A stretch of DNA of 64,000 nucleotides from Bacteroidetes bacterium UBA4416 (GTDB taxonomy: Bacteria > Bacteroidota > Bacteroidia > B-17B0 > Aurantibacillaceae). Shown here piece by piece: positions 42,057 to 49,768 of this stretch; the stretch's first letter is position 1; every line of letters begins with the position of its first letter. The stretch spans positions 1 to 64,000 of the forward strand of contig DGQK01000012.1 of assembly GCA_002390745.1 (NCBI GenBank), written 5' to 3'. The notes beneath the pieces are model-generated. The model worked only from the letters and a program-made list of their open reading frames with translations, was not told where the DNA came from and searched no databases. Made by a program: the position numbers and the translations under genes.

Positions 42057-42462
42057 ATAATTTCAGAGAAGCATTCTCTTTCTTCCTCATCAGCTCCGCA
42101 TCGGCTTTGCTCTTGTCCTTGTAGCCACAGAGGTGCAGGATGCCGTGGATCATCACGCGGTGCAACTCTTCTTCAAAGCTTACCTTGAATTTTTTGGCGT
42201 TCTCCTCCACACGGTCGATGCTGATGAAAATATCGCTGCTGATTTTGTTACCTTCCGTATAGTCGAAGGTGATGATGTCGGTATAGGTATTATGGTTGAG
42301 GTGTTGGATGTTTATTTCCAGGAGCTCATCATCACTACAGAAAATATAATTGATATCGCCCAGGCGGTGCTTCTCCTTTTCGGTAACCGTTTTGATCCAG
42401 GCTTTGAGCCTGGTTTTATCCTTGAGTTTAAAAGAAATACTTTGATTCTGAAAGCTGATCAT
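42046..42462 (-). CDS. ybeY: Endoribonuclease YbeY (rRNA maturation factor)
   Basis: 138 residues from the ATG at 42462; a TTG 12 nt upstream lies inside the preceding gene. YbeY is a metal-dependent RNase for 16S rRNA 3-prime processing and ribosome quality control. The zinc motif reads HGILHLCGYKDKSKADAELM, the Bacteroidota variant in which the third His of HGxLHLxGYDH is replaced by Lys-Asp-Lys. LEINIQHLNHNTYTDIITFDY is the other family block. It is the last gene of the DUF4175 operon, 1 nt after the lipoprotein stop. Confidence 0.94.
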   Translation of the reverse strand: MISFQNQSISFKLKDKTRLKAWIKTVTEKEKHRLGDINYIFCSDDELLEINIQHLNHNTYTDIITFDYTEGNKISSDIFISIDRVEENAKKFKVSFEEELHRVMIHGILHLCGYKDKSKADAELMRKKENASLKLFTE

Positions 42463-42463
42463 T

Positions 42464-43093
42464 TTAATAGACAATTAACGTGAGGGAATCGGCAATGGCG
42501 TTGCAAATGCCCGCCTGCACGGACACCGCCCTGCTTGAATAAAAACTGGTCCGGTTGATCTTATACCAGGCGCTTACCGTATTGGAAGTATTGGTCGCAT
42601 TGATTTGCTTGGTACGCGCGCTATAAGCCAGCACATTGATACAGGTTACATTACTGGTTCCGAGAAGGGTGTCGTGAAACGGGCCCAACATCCGGAAATA
42701 CCTGCCGGGATTAGCGATGTCCGCAATCCATAAAGTATCCGCCGCTGTGTGAGGGTTCGTTACCTTTATCGTGTAATAGATGAGAGAATTGGAGTAGAGT
42801 GGGATGTTGCCATAATCGACGGTTTCGAGCGGCACCTCTTCCTGCAGGTTCATAAAGCGGTATCCCGGTTTTTCCGTAGAGGAAACCAATAGTTCAAAAT
42901 CGCCGTTCGCATCACTCACCGCCGATTCGTTGAAACCGTTGTTGGAGTTCATCTGAATGGCCTGTACCCCTACATTTTTTATTGGAGCATTGTCGCAACC
43001 ATTCACAAGCTTTCCCTTGATGCTGTAGTCCACCGCTTTGGGCTTGCAGGAAAGCAGGAGGCATGCAGAAAACAGGAAACAAAAAAGCCTCAT
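42464..43093 (-). CDS. Lipoprotein with carboxypeptidase-regulatory-like domain
   Basis: 209 residues from the ATG at 43093. A short signal with lipobox LLLSC is followed by a beta-sandwich-like segment (SIKGKLVNGCDNAPIKNVGVQAI, SDANGDFELLV) typical of carboxypeptidase-regulatory-like folds; the C-terminal half is unassigned. The start overlaps the stop of the RsbW-like gene (TGATG), and ybeY follows 1 nt after its stop, so it belongs to the same operon. Function unknown. Confidence 0.7.
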   Translation of the reverse strand: MRLFCFLFSACLLLSCKPKAVDYSIKGKLVNGCDNAPIKNVGVQAIQMNSNNGFNESAVSDANGDFELLVSSTEKPGYRFMNLQEEVPLETVDYGNIPLYSNSLIYYTIKVTNPHTAADTLWIADIANPGRYFRMLGPFHDTLLGTSNVTCINVLAYSARTKQINATNTSNTVSAWYKINRTSFYSSRAVSVQAGICNAIADSLTLIVY

Positions 43094-43503
43094 CAATTCA
43101 CGTTGAACGTCAGCAGTACTTCCTGACCATTGTTATGGAATTCAACTTTGTCGGCCAGGTTTTTCATCAGGAAAACGCCGCGGCCGTGAGGCTTGTCGAT
43201 ATTCAAAGGATCTGTAGGGTCGGGGAGGCTGTTGTAATCAAAGCCTTCACCTTCATCAGATACGGAAAAGCAGATGTTATGCTCTCCCGATTCAAAGCCT
43301 ATTTTGATATGTTTTTCGGGGTCGCCGTGGTTGCCGTGATAAATAGCATTGTTCACGGCTTCCGTCACCGCAATTAAAATATTACCGTAGTTGTCTTCAT
43401 TCACATTGAATACATCGCACACATCTTCCACTAAGCGTTCAACCAGGCGTATATTGTCGAATGAGGAGGTAATGTCTAACTTTTCTCCTTTGGCAGGTAT
43501 CAT
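43093..43503 (-). CDS. RsbW-like anti-sigma / serine kinase ATPase
   Basis: 136 residues, a stand-alone HATPase_c domain of the GHKL fold. N box: LIAVTEAVNNAIYHGNHG; G1 box: SVSDEGEGFDY; G2: KPHGRGVFLMKNLAD. Proteins of this type phosphorylate STAS antagonists and hold sigma factors; SpoIIE phosphatases reverse this. Two TPR-SpoIIE phosphatases lie elsewhere in the window, but no STAS protein or partner sigma factor is seen. The ATG overlaps the DUF4175 stop (ATGA), and its own stop overlaps the next start, so it is tightly coupled on both sides. Confidence 0.87.
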   Translation of the reverse strand: MIPAKGEKLDITSSFDNIRLVERLVEDVCDVFNVNEDNYGNILIAVTEAVNNAIYHGNHGDPEKHIKIGFESGEHNICFSVSDEGEGFDYNSLPDPTDPLNIDKPHGRGVFLMKNLADKVEFHNNGQEVLLTFNVN

Positions 43504-46500
43504 TTATTCACATTGTTAAAATATTCGTTTACTTTTTGCTTGTAGTAAGGCGTTAAGCTCGGGGGGACCGTATTTAACAACTCAAGTTCTTTTTCTTTCA
43601 GTCTTTTATACTCCAAAAATTGGGCAGGGTTACTTAAATTTTGATTTTTTGCCTCGTTGCTCTTCCGTTTCTCGTCCTGCTCGCGTTCACGCTCGGCTTT
43701 TTCGCTTTCTAAAAGTTTAGTTAAAATGTCCTGCTGACGTTTCATCGTTTCCTGGGTAATCTGGCGGTTCACAATATCGCGCTCCGTTTGTTCCATGAGG
43801 TCGGTGAGATTACCACCCGGGTTCGAGCCACCGTCCTTTTTAATTTTGTCCATCATTTGCTGCATTTGCCGGCGGATGGCCTCCTGCTCAGCTGCCATTT
43901 TAGCCAGCTGTTCGCTCATTCCCTGTCCTTTTACACCCGGCATTTGCCCGTTCTGTCCGCCCTGCTGGCCCATGCCGCCGCTTCCGCCGGGCTTCTGCCC
44001 ACCCGGTTTTTGTCCGGGCTTATCTCCGGGTTTCTGCCCGCCCGGCTTATTGCCCTGCTGCTCGAGCTGTTTTTTGAGCTGTTCCAGCTGCTGGTTCAGC
44101 TTTTGTTGCATCTGCTTCATGCTTTGCATGCTCGGCTTGCCATCGCCTGGTTTGGAGCTTGGCTTGCCCTTGCCCGGCTTTTTGCAACTGCCGCTTCCGG
44201 GTTTTCCTTCCTTCGCCGCCTTCTGCATTTGCTCCAGCGATTCGTTCAGCATCAGGGCCAGGTTGTTGATAGACGTCATCGAATATTGCATGCGCATCTG
44301 TGCATTTGCCTGCATGCGCTCTGCCAGCTCCGATACCGCTTTCCCCATGTTCATGTTGATCGCAGAGATCTCGCGGTTGATGTGGGCGCTGATGGTTGGG
44401 TTGCGTTTGCTCAGCGCCAGGAGGCTGTCCTCGATGATCTTCGAATCGTCCTGTAATTTCTTTTGGCTTTGCGTCACTTTCAGGTACTGCGGGTTATCTG
44501 TGCGCAGCTTCGAAAGCTGCCCCATCAGATCTTCCTGCGCAAATGAAAGGTTAAGTAAGTTTTCCAGGATCTGCCTCACGGCTGCCATGTCTTCCTCCGC
44601 CTGTTCCTGCTGCATCTGGTCCATGGCCTGCTGCATCTGGTCTTTCATCTCCTGCATCTTGTCCGACGCTTTTTTCTGAGATTTGGAAGCGTCCTTTTTG
44701 TTGTTCTGGTTCAGCTCCTGAGATGAATTCTGCATTTCCTTCGAGATCTCATTTTGCTTCTCTTCGGTTTTTGGCAGGGCGTTCGGCTGTTCCAGTGCCG
44801 CGTTCTTTTCCTGCATTTCTTTCAGATCCTTTTTCAGGTCCTCGAATTGTTTGTTCAGCTCATCCTGCTTTTTCTCCAGCTCTTTTGAAGAGCTTTCTTT
44901 CTTATCGTCGCCCGGTTTAGTATCCTTCGCGTCTTTATTATCCGGGCTCTTCTGATCTTTAGAAGGGGCGTTCTTGTTGTCCTTGTTATCTTTGTTATCC
45001 TGGTTTTTCTGGTCTTTGGAAGGATCGTTTTTAGGGTCTTTTTTATCCTGGTTGTCTTTACCCTTATCCGTTTCCAGTTTCAGGGCATCTTCCTTATTTT
45101 TCAGCTCATCCAGCTTGTCAATGGCCTGTTGCAGCTTTTGCTCGACCTCCATCTGTTTGAAAGCCTCGAGGGTGCGGTCAAGCTCTTTCTCCATGTCCTT
45201 GTTCGACATCTTGAGCTCCTCCAGTTTCTTCTGCACCTGGTTTTTGTCCAGCTTGTCCAGGAGCTTATTCAGCTCGTCGAACAGCTTTTTCATTTCAGGG
45301 CTCATGATGTTTTCAAACAATTGCTCCAGCTGCTTTTGCTTCTCCAGGAGCGATTCATCAGGAGGGTTGAACTCCTGCTGCTGTTGGTTGTTGAGCTGGT
45401 TCTCCTGTTTGGTTTCCTCTATTTTTTGTTTGAGCTCATTCTGTTTTTTGAGAATATCCTCCAGCTTTTTCTTCTCCTCATAGCCCATTTGTTTTTTATC
45501 GTTAAGCTTTTTGCTAAGGTCGTTGATGTCTTTCTGAAGGTCTTTCGCTTTCTTAATGCCATCGTCGAGGTCTTTCTTGATCTCTGTATTCTTCTTGTCG
45601 GTAGCCTCGTTCATCTCATCCACCGTTGGCGCCTTAAATACCATGGTTTGTGTGCGGCTTACTTTGGAACCATTCACGCCGTCATTGTCCCATACCTCGA
45701 AATAATATTCGATCTTATCGCCGGGCAATACATTAAAGCGCGAAGCATCCAGGAAATAGTAATAAGGCTGGGTGATCTGTTGCTTGTTCAGGCCAAGAGG
45801 CTGCTCGCCGGACTTTGTCGCAGGCTTGCCCGCAGAGTCCTGTGTGTAGTGCACATATTTGAAGGCCAGTCGTGTAAAACCATAATCATCCCTGATAGTG
45901 CCCGAAAAATAAATGTTGCGGTTATTCAGGGAATCCCTTTTTTCACTGACGTCAATCGCCGGAGCCTGGTCGGCAATAACGTTCAGCATATAGCTGGCAG
46001 AATCCGGGTTTTGCTTCATGAAATGATTCAGCGTTTTGATGCTGTACGGCGTGCTTTGCATCATCCGTTTCGAAAAGCTGAACTCATCGCTACCCGTGTG
46101 TTGGATATCCACCAGCGTATCGGCAAAATTCAGGAAAATATTGTCTGTGTTTTTGGTATGGAAGATCCATTGCATCTTCGTGCCCTGCGGCAGTTGCATA
46201 TCGCCCACATTGGAAACTGTTTCGTTTTTTTTGTTGAGGTAGGCCGGATACGTAAGCTGAATGTCGAACTTCATCAGCATCGGCTTAGGCAACACCGATA
46301 GTACATAAGAATTCGAGTTATAGCCGGCCGCATTAAAGACAAAATCCTGGTTCTTCTGCACATTCTTAAACGTGTAGGTAAAATGAAGGTTGTCGGATTT
46401 GTCCATCTTATGCTCCACACCATCCACGGTAATAAACACTTCATTCGGGATCTCGTTCCCGTTCAGTTTCAGCTGTAGAATATAGTCTTGCTGCTGGATC

Positions 46501-47126
46501 GCTTCCAGGCTTTTATTGGAAACCTCGAATTTGAAAGGTGCCGCTTTTTCAAAATAGGTCTGGTGATAGATCATCCGTTCCGTGCCGTCGGTGATGATGC
46601 CTGGTTTGATGAAAAAGATCAGGAGCAGCAATACCAGTGGAGGGAGGGCAAAACGCAGGTAACGCCTGTTGTCGGTCAGGTTGATCGCAGAGGTGAAGGG
46701 CACAGGCCGGAGCTCCTCCATTTTTTGGTTGATGCTCGCCGTCAGTAGGTCTTCCGACAGGATGGAGCCCGAATTGCGTTGCAGTTGAAGCGTATTCAGC
46801 AACTTATCGTTGATGGTATGAAAGTGTTTTCCGATAATGCCCGCAGCTTCGTCGTAGCTGATAACGCTGCCGAGCTTATTTAATTTGAGAAGTGGGATGA
46901 TGATGTAGCGGCTAAGGATTATGCCGCTGGCCACTACAAAGAGATAGAATAAAACGGTGCGGGTGGTGGTGCTGAATTCTGCAAAATACTCGGCTATTAC
47001 TAAAAACAGGAAAGCCGCCACCAGGAGGCCGGTCGTATATAAAAACCCCCGGATCAGCTGGTTCTTATAATACTTACGTATGAACTCATCCAGTTTGAGA
47101 AGCAGTATGTTTTGTTGTGGTGCCAG
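43500..47126 (-). CDS. DUF4175 family membrane protein with long coiled coil, apparent CTG start
   Basis: About 1208 residues. The conserved start of the family (KLDEFIRKYYKNQLIRG, then a first helix) is encoded upstream of the first GTG (47021), back to a CTG at 47126 preceded by an in-frame TGA two codons earlier; there is no ATG, GTG or TTG there. Three helices lie near the N-terminus, then a large beta-rich domain (about 190-500). From about residue 530 to 1090 it is coiled coil and low complexity, rich in K, Q, E, D and N, with a PGxKPGGQ-type stretch near 1030. Most likely an inner-membrane protein with a long periplasmic part; role unknown. First gene of a four-gene operon ending in ybeY. 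Confidence 0.82.
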   Translation of the reverse strand: MAPQQNILLLKLDEFIRKYYKNQLIRGFLYTTGLLVAAFLFLVIAEYFAEFSTTTRTVLFYLFVVASGIILSRYIIIPLLKLNKLGSVISYDEAAGIIGKHFHTINDKLLNTLQLQRNSGSILSEDLLTASINQKMEELRPVPFTSAINLTDNRRYLRFALPPLVLLLLIFFIKPGIITDGTERMIYHQTYFEKAAPFKFEVSNKSLEAIQQQDYILQLKLNGNEIPNEVFITVDGVEHKMDKSDNLHFTYTFKNVQKNQDFVFNAAGYNSNSYVLSVLPKPMLMKFDIQLTYPAYLNKKNETVSNVGDMQLPQGTKMQWIFHTKNTDNIFLNFADTLVDIQHTGSDEFSFSKRMMQSTPYSIKTLNHFMKQNPDSASYMLNVIADQAPAIDVSEKRDSLNNRNIYFSGTIRDDYGFTRLAFKYVHYTQDSAGKPATKSGEQPLGLNKQQITQPYYYFLDASRFNVLPGDKIEYYFEVWDNDGVNGSKVSRTQTMVFKAPTVDEMNEATDKKNTEIKKDLDDGIKKAKDLQKDINDLSKKLNDKKQMGYEEKKKLEDILKKQNELKQKIEETKQENQLNNQQQQEFNPPDESLLEKQKQLEQLFENIMSPEMKKLFDELNKLLDKLDKNQVQKKLEELKMSNKDMEKELDRTLEAFKQMEVEQKLQQAIDKLDELKNKEDALKLETDKGKDNQDKKDPKNDPSKDQKNQDNKDNKDNKNAPSKDQKSPDNKDAKDTKPGDDKKESSSKELEKKQDELNKQFEDLKKDLKEMQEKNAALEQPNALPKTEEKQNEISKEMQNSSQELNQNNKKDASKSQKKASDKMQEMKDQMQQAMDQMQQEQAEEDMAAVRQILENLLNLSFAQEDLMGQLSKLRTDNPQYLKVTQSQKKLQDDSKIIEDSLLALSKRNPTISAHINREISAINMNMGKAVSELAERMQANAQMRMQYSMTSINNLALMLNESLEQMQKAAKEGKPGSGSCKKPGKGKPSSKPGDGKPSMQSMKQMQQKLNQQLEQLKKQLEQQGNKPGGQKPGDKPGQKPGGQKPGGSGGMGQQGGQNGQMPGVKGQGMSEQLAKMAAEQEAIRRQMQQMMDKIKKDGGSNPGGNLTDLMEQTERDIVNRQITQETMKRQQDILTKLLESEKAEREREQDEKRKSNEAKNQNLSNPAQFLEYKRLKEKELELLNTVPPSLTPYYKQKVNEYFNNVNK

Positions 47127-47143
47127 GTTTCAGGGTATTTACA

Positions 47144-47151
47144 CAAATTTA
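47144..47151 (-). promoter_or_regulatory. -7 box of the DUF4175 operon
   Basis: TAAATTTG on the minus strand, 17 nt before the CTG at 47126. Its place supports transcription starting just before that codon, so the N-terminus cannot come from further upstream. No clear -33 element. Confidence 0.6.
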
Positions 47152-47308
47152 GCGAAATGCCTTGTTTATGAAAAGAAAATTAGTGTTAAATGCCGAAAGC
47201 TGTGTAATCTTTTCAGAAATGAGTAACGCGGCTATTACGCTTAGTGAATAAGTCGGGCAACGGACATTAATTCATTAATTTTATAACTTACCGTCAAAAA
47301 AATTTGTT

Positions 47309-49534
47309 ATGGACCAGCTCTTTTTTCAGTATTCGCTCAGGAACTTCCCCGGTCTTTTTATTCTTCTGATGAGCCTGCTTCACCACCAGGCATTTGCACA
47401 ATGCAACTGTACCCCTACCAGCTCCTTCCCGGCAACGGTCAATGGCATTACCGTCAATCTCACCAATACAGGCAGCGTTACCAATTACGGGGCCAATTGG
47501 CCGAGTTGCGGATTGAGCGCAGGACCTATGTGGGTGGGCTCTGCAGGAGCATTTTCGCAAACCTTTACCTTTTCGCAACCCGTTAATACAGTATACTATG
47601 TTATCACAGCAGCCAGTGGCTTCGAAGCGTTTACCTTCAACGTCAGTGCAGGTACCCTTAGTGCGACGCAGTGTGGCGGCACCTGTCCCTTTACGCAGGT
47701 TGGAAATACCTTTACCTGTAACGGGAATGATGACGGCACTGTTGTTGTCCTGAACTCTACATCCAGCTACACCTCATTTACAGTTTCGGGAGCCGGAGGC
47801 AGCAATGGAAGTCTTGTAGGTATCTGTATCCAGTCTTTCGCGAATTGTACGACACCGGTTCTGTCAACCACACCTTCCATGACTTTATGCAGCGGCAGCT
47901 CGCAGCTATTAACGGCCTCCGGTGCCTCTACATATAGCTGGAGTCCTGCAGCAGGCCTGAGCAGCACAAGTGGAGCAAGCGTTACGGCAACTCCTTCAGT
48001 GACGACTTCGTACACTGTAACAGGCACTACCGGAACCTGCACCACGAATGAAGTCATTACTCTGAGCGTTACGCCAGGCCCGACTGTTCAGGTAAACCCT
48101 TCCCTGGCAAGCATTTGCCCGGGATCAACGGTGGCCCTGACTGCCACCGGCGCCACTTCCTATTCCTGGAATACACCGGCAGGCCTGAGTTCTGCCAGCG
48201 GCCCTACCGTGGATGCTTCACCGGCGAGTACCACCATTTACACGGTAACAGGCTCCAATGGCACTTGTAGCAGTGCCGCTATGGCAACAGTTAACGTTGT
48301 GTCTGCGCTGTCGCTGACCTTATCTCCTCAAACGGCCACCATTTGCGCAGGGGGGGCCACAACACTTACGGCAAGCGGTTCCGCAAGCTATACCTGGGCT
48401 CCTTCCACCGGCCTGAGTTCTGCTACGGGAAGCACCGTATCGGCGTCTCCTGCGGCAACAACGGTGTATACGGTGATCACGGGAAGCGGAAGCTGTATTG
48501 CTGCCGCAGAAGCGACCATTACTGTTAGCCCGCCTCCGCTCCTGACCCTGAGCCCGGCCTCAGTAAGCATTTGCGCCGGCAGCTCAACCACACTTTCCGC
48601 TTTCGGGGCCGCGTCTTATTCCTGGTCTCCTTTTGCCGGCCTGAGCTCCGGGAGTGGTAGCCAGGTGGTTGCAAACCCTGCCGCAACGACTGTGTATACT
48701 GTTACAGGAGCAGTAGGTTCCTGCAGTGCCCAAGCGACTACCACCGTAAATATTGTTCCTGCGCCGGTGTTGAGTATCGTCAGCGATGCATCCTCTGCCT
48801 GTGGAAGATTGTGCGTTACGTTTTCGGAAAGCAGCAATCTGCCCGGAGCGCTGATCCTGTACGATTTTGGCGATGGAACGACCAGTACCGTTCACAATGC
48901 TTCGCATTGCTATGAAACGGCAGGAAGCTATTCGGCAACGGCAACCATCACCGATCAGAGCGCAGGCTGCACGGCATCTTCCGCTCCAGTCGTTCTTCAT
49001 ATTTATCCTAAGGCTGTTGCTATGTTTTCCATTGCGGAAGGAACAAGTCTTCCGGCAGGTTCTGTGGCGCACGCGCTCAATACAAGCACCAATGCCGCTC
49101 AATACCTCTGGCGTATGTGCAGCGGTGCCCAATACACAACGAAAGATCTGACAACACCGGCGCTGGGCCCGGGAAATTGCTGTATCTCTCTCCTGGCGAT
49201 ATCGGATAAAGGTTGCAGGGATTCTCTGACGCGATGCCTCGATGCGGTAAGCGAGCCTTTTATCATTATCCCCAATGTATTTACGCCTAACAATGATGCC
49301 CGGAACGATGTGTTTAAAGTAAGTGCATCGGGGATCCGGTCTTTCAATTGCAGCATTTTCGATCGCTGGGGGCTGAAGATGTATGAGTGGAATGATGTAA
49401 GCGGTTGGTGGGATGGAAAAACCAAAACCGGCGCCCCGGCTCCCGACGGAAGTTATTTTTTTATCATCACCTATACAGACGAGAACGATATTTCCAAAAC
49501 GGAAAAGGGATTTCTGTCCTTGTTCCGGAATTAA
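47309..49534 (+). CDS. T9SS type B surface protein with Cys-rich N-terminal domain and four Ig-like repeats
   Basis: 741 residues. The signal segment ends near HHQAFA. Residues 32-185 form a domain shared with the next large gene: CNCTPTSSFPATVNGITV, NYGANWPSCGLSAGPMW, TFSQPVN, AASGFEAFTF, QCGGTCPFTQVGNTFTCNG, GGSNGSLVGICI. Then come four Ig-like repeats of about 75 residues (SICPGSTVALTATGATSYSW...TIYTVTGSNGTC), a PKD domain (LYDFGDGTTSTVHNASHCY), and the gliding-associated C-terminal sorting domain (IPNVFTPNNDARNDVFKV, IFDRWGLKMYEW, DGSYFFIITY). Predicted to be exported by the type IX system and to sit on the cell surface; ligand unknown. Confidence 0.88.
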   Translation: MDQLFFQYSLRNFPGLFILLMSLLHHQAFAQCNCTPTSSFPATVNGITVNLTNTGSVTNYGANWPSCGLSAGPMWVGSAGAFSQTFTFSQPVNTVYYVITAASGFEAFTFNVSAGTLSATQCGGTCPFTQVGNTFTCNGNDDGTVVVLNSTSSYTSFTVSGAGGSNGSLVGICIQSFANCTTPVLSTTPSMTLCSGSSQLLTASGASTYSWSPAAGLSSTSGASVTATPSVTTSYTVTGTTGTCTTNEVITLSVTPGPTVQVNPSLASICPGSTVALTATGATSYSWNTPAGLSSASGPTVDASPASTTIYTVTGSNGTCSSAAMATVNVVSALSLTLSPQTATICAGGATTLTASGSASYTWAPSTGLSSATGSTVSASPAATTVYTVITGSGSCIAAAEATITVSPPPLLTLSPASVSICAGSSTTLSAFGAASYSWSPFAGLSSGSGSQVVANPAATTVYTVTGAVGSCSAQATTTVNIVPAPVLSIVSDASSACGRLCVTFSESSNLPGALILYDFGDGTTSTVHNASHCYETAGSYSATATITDQSAGCTASSAPVVLHIYPKAVAMFSIAEGTSLPAGSVAHALNTSTNAAQYLWRMCSGAQYTTKDLTTPALGPGNCCISLLAISDKGCRDSLTRCLDAVSEPFIIIPNVFTPNNDARNDVFKVSASGIRSFNCSIFDRWGLKMYEWNDVSGWWDGKTKTGAPAPDGSYFFIITYTDENDISKTEKGFLSLFRN

Positions 49535-49768
49535 CAGAGCCATGCTTAGGAAACTGAAGTTCAGGGTGACTAGCCCCGGCCGGTAATTTTTTTAAGCGCA
49601 TCTTTTACCGACATCAACTCCGGGTCTTAATGCTCTTGCTACTGAAGATGTTCGACAGGCCTGTGGCCCCGATGAGTAACCGTTGAGCCTTAATTATTAA
49701 AATGTAGGTTTAATCCTTATTTAATCGTTAATTTTGCCATGTTAAGCGTTTGATTTAGAATTTTAATC
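49535..49768. other. Intergenic gap with remnant palindromic repeat
   Basis: 234 nt. CTGAAGTTCAGGGTGAC (49554-49570) matches one arm of the palindrome at 28545-28626, so it looks like a half copy. No terminator with a T run or full promoter was recognised; 49751-49768 is AT-rich before the next ATG. Confidence 0.4.

Noticed and set aside
42072..42140. Loss of the third zinc ligand in YbeY as sign of decay
   Set aside because: GYKDK in place of GYDH is, as I recall, the usual form in Bacteroidota YbeY, so it is a lineage trait and not damage.
45129..46301. 390-codon plus-strand open frame opposite the DUF4175 gene, and further long ones at 43788-44679
   Set aside because: They mirror a Lys/Gln-rich coiled coil on the other strand and consist of Leu/Phe/Val-rich or Ser/Cys-rich low complexity. 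The minus-strand protein has clear domains, so these are shadows.
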